12,970 nucleotides of DNA from an uncultured bacterium (GCA_949286645.1 CASEDN010000115.1:1-12970), one strand, 5' to 3'. Counted from the first letter of the stretch, positions 1 to 7,870 are shown. The notes: generated by a model from the sequence alone, not told the origin. Numbers and translations are program-made.

Positions 1-120
1 AAAATCAAAAAATAATGAAATGTATAAAATAGGTTTTAAAATATTGTTAAAATTAGATTATAATTTAGTTATAATATTTATGAAATTTCTATTGATAAAG
101 GTAAAAGTAGGTAATATATT
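1..120. other. AT-rich flank without a recognisable gene
   Basis: This stretch lies outside the left end of the insertion element. It is almost entirely A and T, and I see no start codon with a ribosome binding site and no open frame of useful length on either strand. On the minus strand it should be what followed the phosphodiesterase gene before the element arrived. However, it does not begin with a copy of the bases flanking the other end, so it may come from a rearrangement. Confidence 0.5.
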
Positions 121-169
121 GGTTCTTCGACATTAAAGGGTGCTGAGTAAATTTTCAGCATTCTTTTTT
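121..169 (+). repeat. Left terminal inverted repeat of the IS
   Basis: These 49 bases equal the reverse complement of 1502-1550 without a mismatch; the next base outward on each side (120 and 1551) would also pair. The repeat is much longer than the roughly 15-40 bp usual for insertion sequences. It overlaps the last twelve codons or so of the transposase gene, whose stop (133-135) lies inside it. Confidence 0.95.
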
Positions 170-1422
170 GCTGGTCTAAAAAGATTAGTAATAATTAAAA
201 TTCTAGCTTTGAAATTATCAAAATTTCTATATCCAAAACCAATACGTTTTATCAATTTACAAGTATTATTATTTCTTTCCATAACACCATTACTATATGG
301 CTGTTCCATTGTATTTTTTATATATGGGCTAAATTCTTTTAAAGTATTAAGTGAAGTCTGCATATATGTAGAAATTCCACTATATTCTTTGTCTATCATT
401 TCTTTAAATAGTATATAATCTTTTCTTTGTAATGCATATAAAAGATTTTGATATAAATCATATGTGTTTTTTAATTCTTCATTTTCATTTAATATATAAT
501 CAACTACATCGACTTCTGTCATTAAATTTTTAAAACATAGAAACTTTCTCCATTTACTACAATCAAGTTCTAATCTGGCTTTTAATAACAATTTTCCATA
601 TCTTTTTATTTTCCTATAATTAGCTTTATCTTTTTTCATCGCTTGCACTCTAGTTTTATTAAGACTTCTACTAATTAGTTGTACAATATGAAACATATCT
701 ATAATGATATTTGCATTAGGAAAATTATCTTGTACTAATTTTATATATGGCTTATACATATCCATAACTACATTTTCTACCTTTAGTTTGTTCTCACTTA
801 AATAATAACTAAAATATTTATTTAAATTTTCTGTTGTTCTATCTTCTACTAAATCTAATGTTTTACCAGTTTCTGCATCACATATATTAAATGCCATTGT
901 TTTCTTTTTCCAAGTGAATTCATCAATACATATATTTATTGGAATATAATTTTTATATAATTTATCTTTATCATATATTTTATTAACTTGCCTCTGAACT
1001 GTTTTATCACTTACATTATGAAGCTTTGCAATAAACTTATAAGTAATTGTTTCTTTTGCAAACATTATTATTGAATGTTTAGTATTATTACTAATTCTAC
1101 ATCTATAGTCAACTTCATCAGTTTGAGGAGTTATCTTATGTTTGCAGTTATTACATCTATATAATTGTTTTGTTATTTCTAAATAACTATTCAATCCTGA
1201 AATGCTTGGTATTTTTATAGGCTTGAGAGTAACAGTACCATTTTTCTTTATATTATCTACACATCCACATTTAGGACAACAATTAGGATTTTTATCTAAA
1301 AATGTTTTTATGACTAATGATCTTCTATTCTTTATATTTCTTTCTTCAACAAAATTCTCAGTAAAATTTAAATTTTTATCTTTCATATTTAGTAATTTTA
1401 ATATAGAATTATTTATAGACAT
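133..1422 (-). CDS. ISL3-family transposase
   Basis: DDE transposase that would cut and join the ends of its own element. Numbering from the ATG at 1420-1422 gives 429 residues, a normal length for the family. Near the N-terminus is a zinc-ribbon-type region with two cysteine pairs (CPKC around 49-52 and CNNC around 90-93), followed by a helix-turn-helix stretch near 125-150. The catalytic core shows ICIDEF (Asp about 167), VVMDMYKPY (Asp about 221), a DMFH motif near 242 and SNGVMERNNN (Glu about 382), then the typical IKRIGFGYRNF stretch. I prefer the ATG over the GTG at 1423-1425 because GAGGG at 1430-1434 lies seven bases before the ATG. The stop lies within the left inverted repeat, so the C-terminal residues KNAENLLSTL are encoded by the IS end itself. 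No frameshift is visible. Confidence 0.93.
   Translation of the reverse strand: MSINNSILKLLNMKDKNLNFTENFVEERNIKNRRSLVIKTFLDKNPNCCPKCGCVDNIKKNGTVTLKPIKIPSISGLNSYLEITKQLYRCNNCKHKITPQTDEVDYRCRISNNTKHSIIMFAKETITYKFIAKLHNVSDKTVQRQVNKIYDKDKLYKNYIPINICIDEFTWKKKTMAFNICDAETGKTLDLVEDRTTENLNKYFSYYLSENKLKVENVVMDMYKPYIKLVQDNFPNANIIIDMFHIVQLISRSLNKTRVQAMKKDKANYRKIKRYGKLLLKARLELDCSKWRKFLCFKNLMTEVDVVDYILNENEELKNTYDLYQNLLYALQRKDYILFKEMIDKEYSGISTYMQTSLNTLKEFSPYIKNTMEQPYSNGVMERNNNTCKLIKRIGFGYRNFDNFKARILIITNLFRPAKKNAENLLSTL
135..169 (+). terminator. Inward-facing terminator-like hairpin in the left IS end
   Basis: Read on the plus strand, AAAGGGTGCTGA (135-146) can pair with TCAGCATTCTTT (155-166), using two G-U pairs, around an eight-base loop. 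A T-run ending at 169 follows. It would stop transcripts entering from the left, which would otherwise run antisense through the transposase gene. The stem is seen in the sequence; the function is inferred. Confidence 0.6.
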
Positions 1423-1462
1423 CACAACACCCTCTATTCTGTATTTTTTATTCTTTTAAAAC

Positions 1463-1491
1463 ATTATAGCAGGTTTGTGTTATGATGTCTT
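1463..1491 (-). promoter_or_regulatory. Putative transposase promoter
   Basis: On the minus strand there is an extended -10 box TGcTATAAT (core at 1463-1468). With 17-base spacing, AAGACA (1486-1491) matches four of six positions of the -35 consensus. The predicted start lies about 20 bases before the GAGGG ribosome binding site. The promoter sits inside the element, downstream of the right-end hairpin. Confidence 0.6.
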
Positions 1492-1501
1492 TTTTTGGTA
1501 T

Positions 1502-1536
1502 AAAAAAGAATGCTGAAAATTTACTCAGCACCCTTT
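1502..1536 (-). terminator. Inward-facing terminator-like hairpin in the right IS end
   Basis: Mirror copy of the left-end hairpin, read on the minus strand and followed by a T-run. It lies upstream of the transposase promoter, so it should stop transcripts coming from the neighbouring phosphodiesterase gene before they reach the transposase. It would also act as a terminator for that interrupted gene. Confidence 0.6.
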
Positions 1537-1550
1537 AATGTCGAAGAACC
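1502..1550 (-). repeat. Right terminal inverted repeat of the IS
   Basis: Perfect inverted copy of 121-169. Read from the outside it supplies the last codons and stop of the interrupted phosphodiesterase frame: the minus strand reads gtg gtt ctt cga cat taa across the junction. The transposase promoter lies just inside it. Confidence 0.95.
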
Positions 1551-2236
1551 ACTATTCCTTTTTCTTCACATATTAAATTATTACTATATTTTTTATATTT
1601 AATAAAGACTTCTTTAGTTTTAATAGTCCATATAAATAATTCTTTTAAAGATTCTTCTTTTACTTTTAATACTAACTCTTTAGGACTAGATATAAAACTA
1701 ATATATTTTTGTTTAATTAAATATTTATAGATAAAAGTATCATATAAAGTCTTTTTAAAGCCATTATAATCATTAGTTAATAAAATCCCCATCTTATATC
1801 TTTTTAAGCTTGTAAGAGCCATTTTTCTAATTATTATAGGGTTAAAACTTTGTAATAATACTTTACCATTATAATCAAGTAATAATTTATTTAATTCTTT
1901 TAAGATATTTTTAGAAAAACTTTCTTTAAGCTCTATTAATAAAGTAACTCTACCACTTACTAAATTTAATACATCTTCTAAAAGAGGTATTTTATCTGTA
2001 GTATTTAAAAGTTTAACATTACTTAACTCCTCATATGTCATATCTTTAACTAATCTATCTATACCAGTTAATCTTTTGACATTATCATCATGAAAAACAA
2101 TGATTTTATTATCTTTTGTTACTCTAATATCAAGCTCTATATTAAGATTATCCAGTAAAGCTCTCTTAAAAGAACCAATAGTATTCTCTACTATTTTTTT
2201 ATTATCAAATAACCCTCTATGAGCATATAGATTCAT
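1535..2236 (-). CDS. Glycerophosphodiester phosphodiesterase, 3' end replaced by IS
   Basis: GDPD-family enzyme with a TIM-barrel fold. The family hydrolyses glycerophosphodiesters to glycerol-3-phosphate and an alcohol, using a divalent metal. The diagnostic residues are present in order: AHRG (5-8), ENT (17-19), IELDIRVTKD (33-42, Glu34 and Asp36), FHDD (48-51), IELKE (101-105), LQSF (128-131) and IWT (202-204). There is no signal peptide or membrane anchor, so it is probably cytoplasmic. The frame runs to SNNLICEEKG, which corresponds to the last strand of the barrel. The final residues VVLRH and the stop come from the right end of the insertion sequence. Probably only a short native C-terminal tail is lost, so some activity may remain. 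An AGAGAG stretch precedes the ATG. The native stop is not identifiable. Confidence 0.88.
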   Translation of the reverse strand: MNLYAHRGLFDNKKIVENTIGSFKRALLDNLNIELDIRVTKDNKIIVFHDDNVKRLTGIDRLVKDMTYEELSNVKLLNTTDKIPLLEDVLNLVSGRVTLLIELKESFSKNILKELNKLLLDYNGKVLLQSFNPIIIRKMALTSLKRYKMGILLTNDYNGFKKTLYDTFIYKYLIKQKYISFISSPKELVLKVKEESLKELFIWTIKTKEVFIKYKKYSNNLICEEKGIVVLRH

Positions 2237-2274
2237 TTAATCACTCTCTTCTTTTTAATGATCAAAACTATAAT

Positions 2275-2300
2275 AATTTACAAACTTAAAACATTATCAA
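2275..2300 (-). promoter_or_regulatory. Weak candidate promoter for the phosphodiesterase gene
   Basis: In the 125-base gap before the phosphodiesterase gene, TTGATA (2295-2300) lies upstream of TATTAT with a spacer of about 19 bases, longer than ideal. The region is so AT-rich that such matches arise by chance. No terminator is evident after the preceding gene, so co-transcription with it is equally possible. Confidence 0.25.
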
Positions 2301-2361
2301 GAACAATATTTGTTTTATAATATGCTATAATTATTATAAACAGAAACAACATTAATAATAC

Positions 2362-3633
2362 TTACATCAATCTCTTAACTTTATCATTTCTTAATTCTAT
2401 TTGTCTTTTAATTGAAGAATATAACAACCCTTTTGATATAGGCAATCTCTTTTCTTCAATATCCCTTAATGCTTTAGATAAATCACTATTAGTAAAAGTA
2501 ATACTATCCTTACAACAGGTTATTATACATTTTTGTCTTAAACTAACTATATCTTTTCTATCTATATTCTCAAAAATTGTAGGAAACTTATCAAGATATT
2601 GTTGAATAAGAGTAGCATTTTTTATACCACTAAAATTTGAAGATATTCTTGCAAGAGCCTTTACATCAAATCTGGTTTTTTCATAATATTCATATAGATC
2701 TAAAGGTTTTGCAAATTTTTCTCTACTTAACAATATTATTTCTTTAATAACATCATTAATTAAAACTTTATATATACCAATATACTTATTATAAATATCA
2801 GCTATAAATTCTTTATTGTTAGCAAGTTCAAATTTTAAACCCTCATCAGCTTTTAACATTTCTATTAAAATAGTTGTATCAAAACCATAATAAATACAGA
2901 AATTAACAAAACTGCTAGAATTAGTATTAGATAATACTTCTAGTATTTCTTTAGAATTCAAACTATTGATTTTACTTATTTCTTCATTATAAATAATTCT
3001 CTCTTTCTGGTGTCTTTGATTATTATTAGAAAACTTAATATTAATATACTTGGTTGATAATGAAGAATATTGTTTATATAGTGAGTGTTCTCTAGTCTCT
3101 AATATATTTAAATATTTACGAAAACTACTATCAGGACAACTAAATTTGTTATAAATTTCTTTTATAGTTAAACAATTATTATCTATAAATATTTTAAAAG
3201 CCGTAACCGCACAAATAAAAGCTCTATCGTGCTCCGGAACAAAATGTTCATCTAAAACATCTATCTTTTCAAGTATTGCCTCATCATAATTTTTAGATTC
3301 TAAATAAGAAATAACTACTCTTTTTATAGACTCTCTAGTAATATTGTATTTTTCCATAATTTTATCTAATGAACAATTGCTAAGTATATCCTCAATTAAT
3401 ACATTCCTATTAGCTAAAGCTTTTTCATAAGAAATACGTTCTACATTTTTGGAAAAAATGGAATTTCTTAAAATTATATCATCGAGAAAAAAATATTTAC
3501 CAAAATGCCAATATAGTATTAACAATTCTTCTATTCTGTTTGTATTATTCATAGCATTTAATATTGCAGATTTTAATTCATCTTTAGATAGAATATTTGA
3601 AATCTTATTGATAAGTTCATTCATATTATTCAT
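2362..3633 (-). CDS. Uncharacterised all-helical protein, 423 residues
   Basis: I do not recognise this protein. It is hydrophilic, apparently all-helical, and rich in Ile, Lys, Asn and Ser, with no signal peptide or clear membrane segment. Several segments resemble helix-turn-helix units: about 86-110 (CSLDKIMEKYNITRESIKRV), 153-176 (NCLTIKEIYNKFSCPDSSFR), 309-333 (KPLDLYEYYEKTRFDVKALA) and 380-410. The spacing suggests a repeated small helical module, so nucleic-acid binding is a possibility but not shown. The cysteines do not form an obvious metal site. The ATG start is well supported: AGGGGGG (3641-3647) lies seven bases upstream, one of the strongest ribosome binding sites in the window. 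It has its own strong promoter just after the holA terminator, so it starts a separate transcription unit. Confidence 0.75.
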   Translation of the reverse strand: MNNMNELINKISNILSKDELKSAILNAMNNTNRIEELLILYWHFGKYFFLDDIILRNSIFSKNVERISYEKALANRNVLIEDILSNCSLDKIMEKYNITRESIKRVVISYLESKNYDEAILEKIDVLDEHFVPEHDRAFICAVTAFKIFIDNNCLTIKEIYNKFSCPDSSFRKYLNILETREHSLYKQYSSLSTKYINIKFSNNNQRHQKERIIYNEEISKINSLNSKEILEVLSNTNSSSFVNFCIYYGFDTTILIEMLKADEGLKFELANNKEFIADIYNKYIGIYKVLINDVIKEIILLSREKFAKPLDLYEYYEKTRFDVKALARISSNFSGIKNATLIQQYLDKFPTIFENIDRKDIVSLRQKCIITCCKDSITFTNSDLSKALRDIEEKRLPISKGLLYSSIKRQIELRNDKVKRLM

Positions 3634-3659
3634 AGTTAATCCCCCCTAAACGTAAGCAT

Positions 3660-3688
3660 ATTATAGCAAAAAAAGAAAGAAATATCAA
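3660..3688 (-). promoter_or_regulatory. Strong promoter for the 423-residue protein gene
   Basis: On the minus strand, TTGATA (3683-3688), a 17-base spacer and TGcTATAAT (core -10 at 3660-3665) form a near-consensus promoter with an extended -10. The -35 box lies within the stem of the holA terminator hairpin. The predicted start near 3653 leaves a leader of about 20 bases holding the ribosome binding site. Confidence 0.75.
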
Positions 3689-3710
3689 GTAACATACCCT
3701 ACTTGATATT
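3666..3710 (-). terminator. Intrinsic terminator of the alaS-holA operon
   Basis: AATATCAAGTA (minus strand, 3710-3700) pairs perfectly with TACTTGATATT (3691-3681) over 11 base pairs around an eight-base loop. A run rich in T follows (TTCTTTCTTTTTTT). The holA stop codon TAG (3699-3701) overlaps the inner end of the stem. Confidence 0.85.
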
Positions 3711-4628
3711 TAATATTAACAAATCTATAATTATATCATTCTCATAGATACCACTTTTTATTTTGAAATCAATGTCAGAAAGATTCTTAAGTAGTTTGCT
3801 TATCTCTTTTAAGGTATAATATCTAATAAGTTCTAAAGTCTTTTTTACTCTAAAAGGATGTACTTCTAAAATACTTGCCATATCATTATAAGAAATATTT
3901 CTTTTATTTAAGACTTTTACTTGATATAAAAGCCTATATTGACTTTCTAATAGTCCAAAAAGAGCATAACTTTCGATATTATAACTAAGTAGTTCATTAT
4001 AAACATTAACTGCCTTCTTCTTATCTTTTAAAGCTATCTCACGGACCAAATCAAAAGCAAGACTATCTTGTTTATTTAAGGGTTTAACTAACAACTCTAA
4101 AGCATCTTTATAAGTAATCTTTTTAGTATTGATGAAAGCTAAAGCTAACTTTTTAGTCTCACTGATTAGTCTTTCTATATCTTCATTGTAATACTCTTCT
4201 AAAAGATTTATAACTTTATATTCTACATCATAGTCTTTTAATAAGTTTTTAACTATTTCTTTAATATCAGTACTTATATTAACTAAAGAAAGCTTATTAA
4301 TAACTTCTTTAACTATTTTTTTTCTAGTATCTATATTAGTAGTTACAAATATTAAAAGAACATCTCTATTAGGATTATCTAAATATTTAGACAGCGTTTT
4401 TAGATTCTTTTCATCTAGATTATTATTAGATAAATTTTTACCTATTATTACTTTATTAGAAGTTAGAAAAGAGATAGTATCAGCATCTTCAATTAAAGAA
4501 GTAATACTATCCTCTTCTAAATCATAAGTAGTAACACTAGAAGAATCAAATCCCTTTTCTTTAATTAATTCATCTATTTTCTTATCTATAAGACTTATAG
4601 CATTACTCTTAATTAAATAATTATTCAT
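3699..4628 (-). CDS. holA: DNA polymerase III delta subunit
   Basis: Delta subunit of the clamp loader, which opens the beta sliding clamp so it can be placed on DNA during replication. At 309 residues it is slightly shorter than usual but has the family layout: a degenerate AAA+-like N-terminal half (FLTSNKVIIGKNLS near 54-67 and LLIFVTTNIDTRKKIVKEV near 91-109), a middle helical lid (LEEYYNEDIERLISETKKLA) and a C-terminal collar domain with the typical LLESQYRLLYQVK and HPFRVKKTLE stretches. Its ATG overlaps the alaS stop (ATGAATAA, 8-base overlap). AGAGGA lies eight bases upstream, inside alaS, so translation is probably coupled. A strong terminator follows. The sequence is divergent, but the C-terminal pattern makes the call fairly safe. 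Confidence 0.82.
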   Translation of the reverse strand: MNNYLIKSNAISLIDKKIDELIKEKGFDSSSVTTYDLEEDSITSLIEDADTISFLTSNKVIIGKNLSNNNLDEKNLKTLSKYLDNPNRDVLLIFVTTNIDTRKKIVKEVINKLSLVNISTDIKEIVKNLLKDYDVEYKVINLLEEYYNEDIERLISETKKLALAFINTKKITYKDALELLVKPLNKQDSLAFDLVREIALKDKKKAVNVYNELLSYNIESYALFGLLESQYRLLYQVKVLNKRNISYNDMASILEVHPFRVKKTLELIRYYTLKEISKLLKNLSDIDFKIKSGIYENDIIIDLLILNIK

Positions 4629-7311
4629 TAATTAAATCCTCTAAAGCTTGCTTTATTTCTTTTAAATGACCCTTATCTTTAATACCACCTTGAGCGAATG
4701 TATTACTTCCTCCACCATTACCATCAAATGCTGTTGTTATATTTTTAATGACATATCCAGCATTAACAGAAGGTATAGAACTACGGCAAATAAAGTTTAC
4801 ACTACTATCGTCTTTTATATTCGCTAATAATACTACTACTTCATCAAATTTATTACATAAATTATCAGCCATCGCTTTAACTAAGAACATTTCAATATTA
4901 TCAAGTTCTAAGTACAGTAATTTTTTACCATTAATTTCTTTTACTCTTGAAAGGTAAGCATCCAAACTTGATATAGTAAGTTTCTCTACTTCATTATTGT
5001 AAGTTTTCTCTAAAGCTTTAACTTCACTTTGTACATAAGATAGTTCATTTTGATTATAGATAATATCTTTATATGATGTTGGAGCGCTATTATCTATTTC
5101 AACATCGAAATCTAAATCTATATTTTGTCTTTTAGCAAGAGCAAGTATTTCTTTGGCTTTTATTAATAGTTTTACCATCTCATCATTATAAGGTTTAATT
5201 ACTTCAAATAAAGTATCTTCTAATCTACTACCTGTAACTGCTTCGATTCTATAAGTGTTACTTCCTTTAGATTCAAAGTTAAAGATAGCAAAGTGCCCTA
5301 TATCTTTAGTGTTAGCAACATGAGTACCTCCACATAATTCTATAGATTTATCTATTTTAACAACTCTAACTGTATCACTATATTTTTCTCCAAACAAAGC
5401 CATTGCCCCTAATTCTTTAGCTTTATCTATTGGCATAGTCTCAGTAGAAGTTATGATATTTTTACTTATCATTTTATTAACAAAGTCTTCTGTCTTAACA
5501 ATTTCTTCATCACTAATTTTTGATGGACAAGTAAAATCAAATCTAAGTTTCTCCTCATCAACATAGCTACCTGCTTGTCTAATATTTTTATCAACTACTT
5601 GCTGTAGCGCATATTGTAAGATATGAACACTTGAATGATTCGCTTCTATTTCTTTTCTTCTTTGTTTATCAATAATTACTTCTACTTCATCATTAACATG
5701 AATAATACCATCTAATAGTTTTATTTTATGAATATGTTGTCCATTAGGACCTTTAAAAACATCTACAACTCTTGCTTTAAAGTTTTTACCTACAATCATA
5801 CCAGTATCAGATACCTGACCACCACTTTCTGAATAAAAGCAAGTTCTTTTTAAAATAATGTATCCAGAGTGATCTAAAGATTTTTCTAAACTATTTTTAG
5901 AAACGATAGCAAGAACACTACTTTTTAGTCTATATAATCTATAAACAAATATTGAAGGTTTAGTAAAGTCCATTAAAACTTTCTTTTGACTAGCCATAGC
6001 AGTTTTACTACGAGAATTCTTCTTTGCTTGTTCTTTTTGCTTATTCATGTAATCAGTAAATTCTTCTTTATTAACAGTATAACCATTTTCACTAGCAATC
6101 TCTTCTGTAAGTTCTATAGGGAAACCATAAGTATCATACAATCTAAAAGCATCATAGCCACTAATCACTTTATCATTATCATCGCTCATTATCTCTTTTA
6201 AACGTCTTTCTCCATCTTCTAGAGTATTAAAGAATAGCTTTTCTTCATCAAGGATATATACAGCAACCTCACCCGAATTCTTCTTTAACTCAGGATATGC
6301 TTCTCCCATTACATTTACAATTGTAGGTACAAGTTTATAAAGAAATGGCTCATTAAATCCTAAAGTTCTACCAAATCTAACACAACGTCTTACTAGTCTT
6401 CTTAAAACATAGTCACGCCCTGTATTACCAAAGCTTGCTCCATCTGTTAGAGCAAATGTCACCGCTTTCATATGATCTGCTATTACTTTAAAAGCAGGCT
6501 CTCCATCATATAAAACCCCACTTAATTCTTCTATTTTTTGTATAATAGGTTTAAATAAATCTGTTTCAAAATTAGAGTCAGCATTTTGAAATATACAAGC
6601 CCATCTTTCAAGTCCTGCTCCTGTATCTATATTTTTATGAGGAAGCTCTTGATATTTTTCTCTTTTTACGCCACTTTTAGAATTAAACTGACTAAAAACA
6701 TTATTCCAAATCTCAACATAACGGTCCTGTTCTTCATCGTTAATAAATTTCTCCCAAGCAGTACCATCTGGATCTAACTTCTCACCTTGATCATAGAAAA
6801 TCTCACTATCAGGACCACATGGACCTTCTCCTATCTCCCAGAAATTACCTTCTAATTTTATAATGTGGTCTTCATCTATTCCTACTTCTATCCATTTATT
6901 ATAAGCATCAGCATCATTTGTATATACTGTTACATAAAGTTTCTCCTTAGGAATAGCAAACCAATCTTTACCAGTTAATAGTTCATAAGCAAACTCTATC
7001 GCTTCATCTTTAAAGTAATCACCAATAGAAAAGTTACCCATCATCTCAAAAAATGTATGGTGTCTTTTCGTAACTCCCACATTTTCAATATCATTAGTTC
7101 TAATACACTTTTGAATATTAACAATTCTTCTTGATCCTGGAGCGATAGATCCATCAAAATATTTTTTTAATGGAGTAACACCAGCATTAATCCAAAGAAG
7201 TGAATCATCATTAATAGGAATAAGCGGAGCAGATTTAACATATTTATGTCCATGTTCTTCAAAATATTTAATCCACATTTTTCTAATTTCATTACTAGTC
7301 ATATATCTCAT
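4621..7311 (-). CDS. alaS: Alanyl-tRNA synthetase
   Basis: Class II synthetase that charges tRNA-Ala with alanine and removes misattached Ser or Gly. The 896 residues show all family parts: class II motif 2 region HHTFFEMMGNFSIGDYFK (84-101), ENWEIG-type loop here GNFWEIGEGPCGPDSE (155-170), motif 3 (GRDYVLRRLVRR, 298-309), the editing domain with zinc-type ligands HSSVH (559-563) and CGGTH (660-664), and the C-Ala domain with GNGGGSNTFAQGG (864-876). HSSVH replaces the more common HTATH but keeps both histidines. I start at the ATG at 7309-7311: AAGGAG lies nine bases upstream, and the resulting MRYMTSNEIR aligns with the N-termini of homologues. A start at 7344 would overlap the preceding gene by over 30 bases. 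It is third in an operon headed by an alanine-type T-box. Confidence 0.98.
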   Translation of the reverse strand: MRYMTSNEIRKMWIKYFEEHGHKYVKSAPLIPINDDSLLWINAGVTPLKKYFDGSIAPGSRRIVNIQKCIRTNDIENVGVTKRHHTFFEMMGNFSIGDYFKDEAIEFAYELLTGKDWFAIPKEKLYVTVYTNDADAYNKWIEVGIDEDHIIKLEGNFWEIGEGPCGPDSEIFYDQGEKLDPDGTAWEKFINDEEQDRYVEIWNNVFSQFNSKSGVKREKYQELPHKNIDTGAGLERWACIFQNADSNFETDLFKPIIQKIEELSGVLYDGEPAFKVIADHMKAVTFALTDGASFGNTGRDYVLRRLVRRCVRFGRTLGFNEPFLYKLVPTIVNVMGEAYPELKKNSGEVAVYILDEEKLFFNTLEDGERRLKEIMSDDNDKVISGYDAFRLYDTYGFPIELTEEIASENGYTVNKEEFTDYMNKQKEQAKKNSRSKTAMASQKKVLMDFTKPSIFVYRLYRLKSSVLAIVSKNSLEKSLDHSGYIILKRTCFYSESGGQVSDTGMIVGKNFKARVVDVFKGPNGQHIHKIKLLDGIIHVNDEVEVIIDKQRRKEIEANHSSVHILQYALQQVVDKNIRQAGSYVDEEKLRFDFTCPSKISDEEIVKTEDFVNKMISKNIITSTETMPIDKAKELGAMALFGEKYSDTVRVVKIDKSIELCGGTHVANTKDIGHFAIFNFESKGSNTYRIEAVTGSRLEDTLFEVIKPYNDEMVKLLIKAKEILALAKRQNIDLDFDVEIDNSAPTSYKDIIYNQNELSYVQSEVKALEKTYNNEVEKLTISSLDAYLSRVKEINGKKLLYLELDNIEMFLVKAMADNLCNKFDEVVVLLANIKDDSSVNFICRSSIPSVNAGYVIKNITTAFDGNGGGSNTFAQGGIKDKGHLKEIKQALEDLINE

Positions 7312-7312
7312 A

Positions 7313-7870
7313 TTACTTCTCTCCTTCTTGCTCAATACTTTCAAGTATCTCTTCTAATCTATTATAAAAATTATTCAAATCTCCATTATTTAAGATATAA
7401 TAATCTGCAAAGGCAATAGGACCACCTTTAGCAGAGTTTTCAATCTCGGCAAAATCTCTTTTAATAATATCTGCTCTATTAAAAGGTCTATCAGGTCTTG
7501 ATTCAACTCTATTATATCTAATTTTCTTATCTGTGCAAACACAAATAAGTTTTAAATCTTTAAATCTATCTTTAAGTATTAAATATTCATCCCAAGAATA
7601 AAGGCCATCTAAAACAGTATCTCCCATATTATAAGCTTCTTCTATTTTAGGAAGAAGTATTTTGGCAACTACTCCCATACCATGTTCTTTACGAAGATTT
7701 TCTCTAAACTCTTTTTGACTATCTGGAGTAATTTTAATTCCTGCTTCTTTCATCTTATCATAAATTACCCCTCCAAAGTATATCTTTTTATAACCTTGAT
7801 CTTCCAAGTATGTTGTTGCCACACTTTTACCAGTTCCACTCATACCAACAATAGCGATTAATTTTTTCAT
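7313..7870 (-). CDS. P-loop kinase related to dephospho-CoA kinase / UPF0200
   Basis: Small P-loop NTPase of 185 residues. It has a Walker A motif GMSGTGKS (9-16), a substrate-region motif VLDGLYSWDEY (86-96) and the lid-like stretch RVESRPDRPF...IIKRDFAEIE (121-144), typical of the CoaE/UPF0200 nucleotide kinase group. The family transfers a phosphate from ATP to a small metabolite such as dephospho-CoA. Its difference from classical CoaE (GGIgSGKS at the P-loop) makes the substrate uncertain; a nucleotide is also possible. It overlaps the preceding kinase by ATGA (4 bases) and ends one base before the alaS start, so it is certainly co-transcribed with both. A GAGG lies about ten bases before the ATG. 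Confidence 0.75.
   Translation of the reverse strand: MKKLIAIVGMSGTGKSVATTYLEDQGYKKIYFGGVIYDKMKEAGIKITPDSQKEFRENLRKEHGMGVVAKILLPKIEEAYNMGDTVLDGLYSWDEYLILKDRFKDLKLICVCTDKKIRYNRVESRPDRPFNRADIIKRDFAEIENSAKGGPIAFADYYILNNGDLNNFYNRLEEILESIEQEGEK

Larger units (their letters stand above)
121..1550 (-). mobile_element. Complete ISL3-family insertion sequence, about 1.43 kb
   Basis: A single transposase gene fills the element, which is bounded by 49-bp terminal inverted repeats (121-169 and 1502-1550) that match perfectly. The outer ends start GGTTCTTCGACA, close to the GGcTCTTtGtCA-type ends known for ISL3 elements, and both length and transposase type fit the family. ISL3 elements normally make 8-bp target duplications. 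The eight bases outside the left end (aatatatt) and right end (actattcc) do not match. The right end sits inside the 3' end of a phosphodiesterase gene. The transposase reading frame is intact, so the element looks potentially active. Confidence 0.92.

Noticed and set aside
140..418. Plus-strand open frame inside the transposase region
   Set aside because: It lies antisense to an intact, clearly homologous transposase and has low-complexity Phe/Leu/Ser content with no recognisable domain. Similar plus-strand frames at 1202-1459, 3449-3649, 4748-4957, 5986-6201 and 6586-6777 are rejected for the same reason.
112..1558. Target-site duplication flanking the IS
   Set aside because: The eight bases on each side (aatatatt left; actattcc right) were compared in direct orientation and do not match; shifting by one base does not help.
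2314..2340. AT-only inverted repeat (TTTATAAT / ATTATAAA, 11-base spacer) after the 423-residue protein gene
   Set aside because: It could be an operator or weak terminator, but it has no G-C pairs and no T-run after it, and such palindromes are common by chance in sequence this AT-rich.
7309..7344. Longer alaS start at 7344 giving 11 extra residues
   Set aside because: It would overlap the upstream kinase by 32 bases, and the AAGGAG site and homologue N-termini both point to the ATG at 7309-7311.
7867..7870. Possible TGA-as-Trp code, suggested by the AT-rich Mollicute-like composition
   Set aside because: A TGA ends the dNMP-kinase-like gene exactly at an ATGA junction and the alaS Trp codon I checked is TGG, so the standard bacterial code fits.
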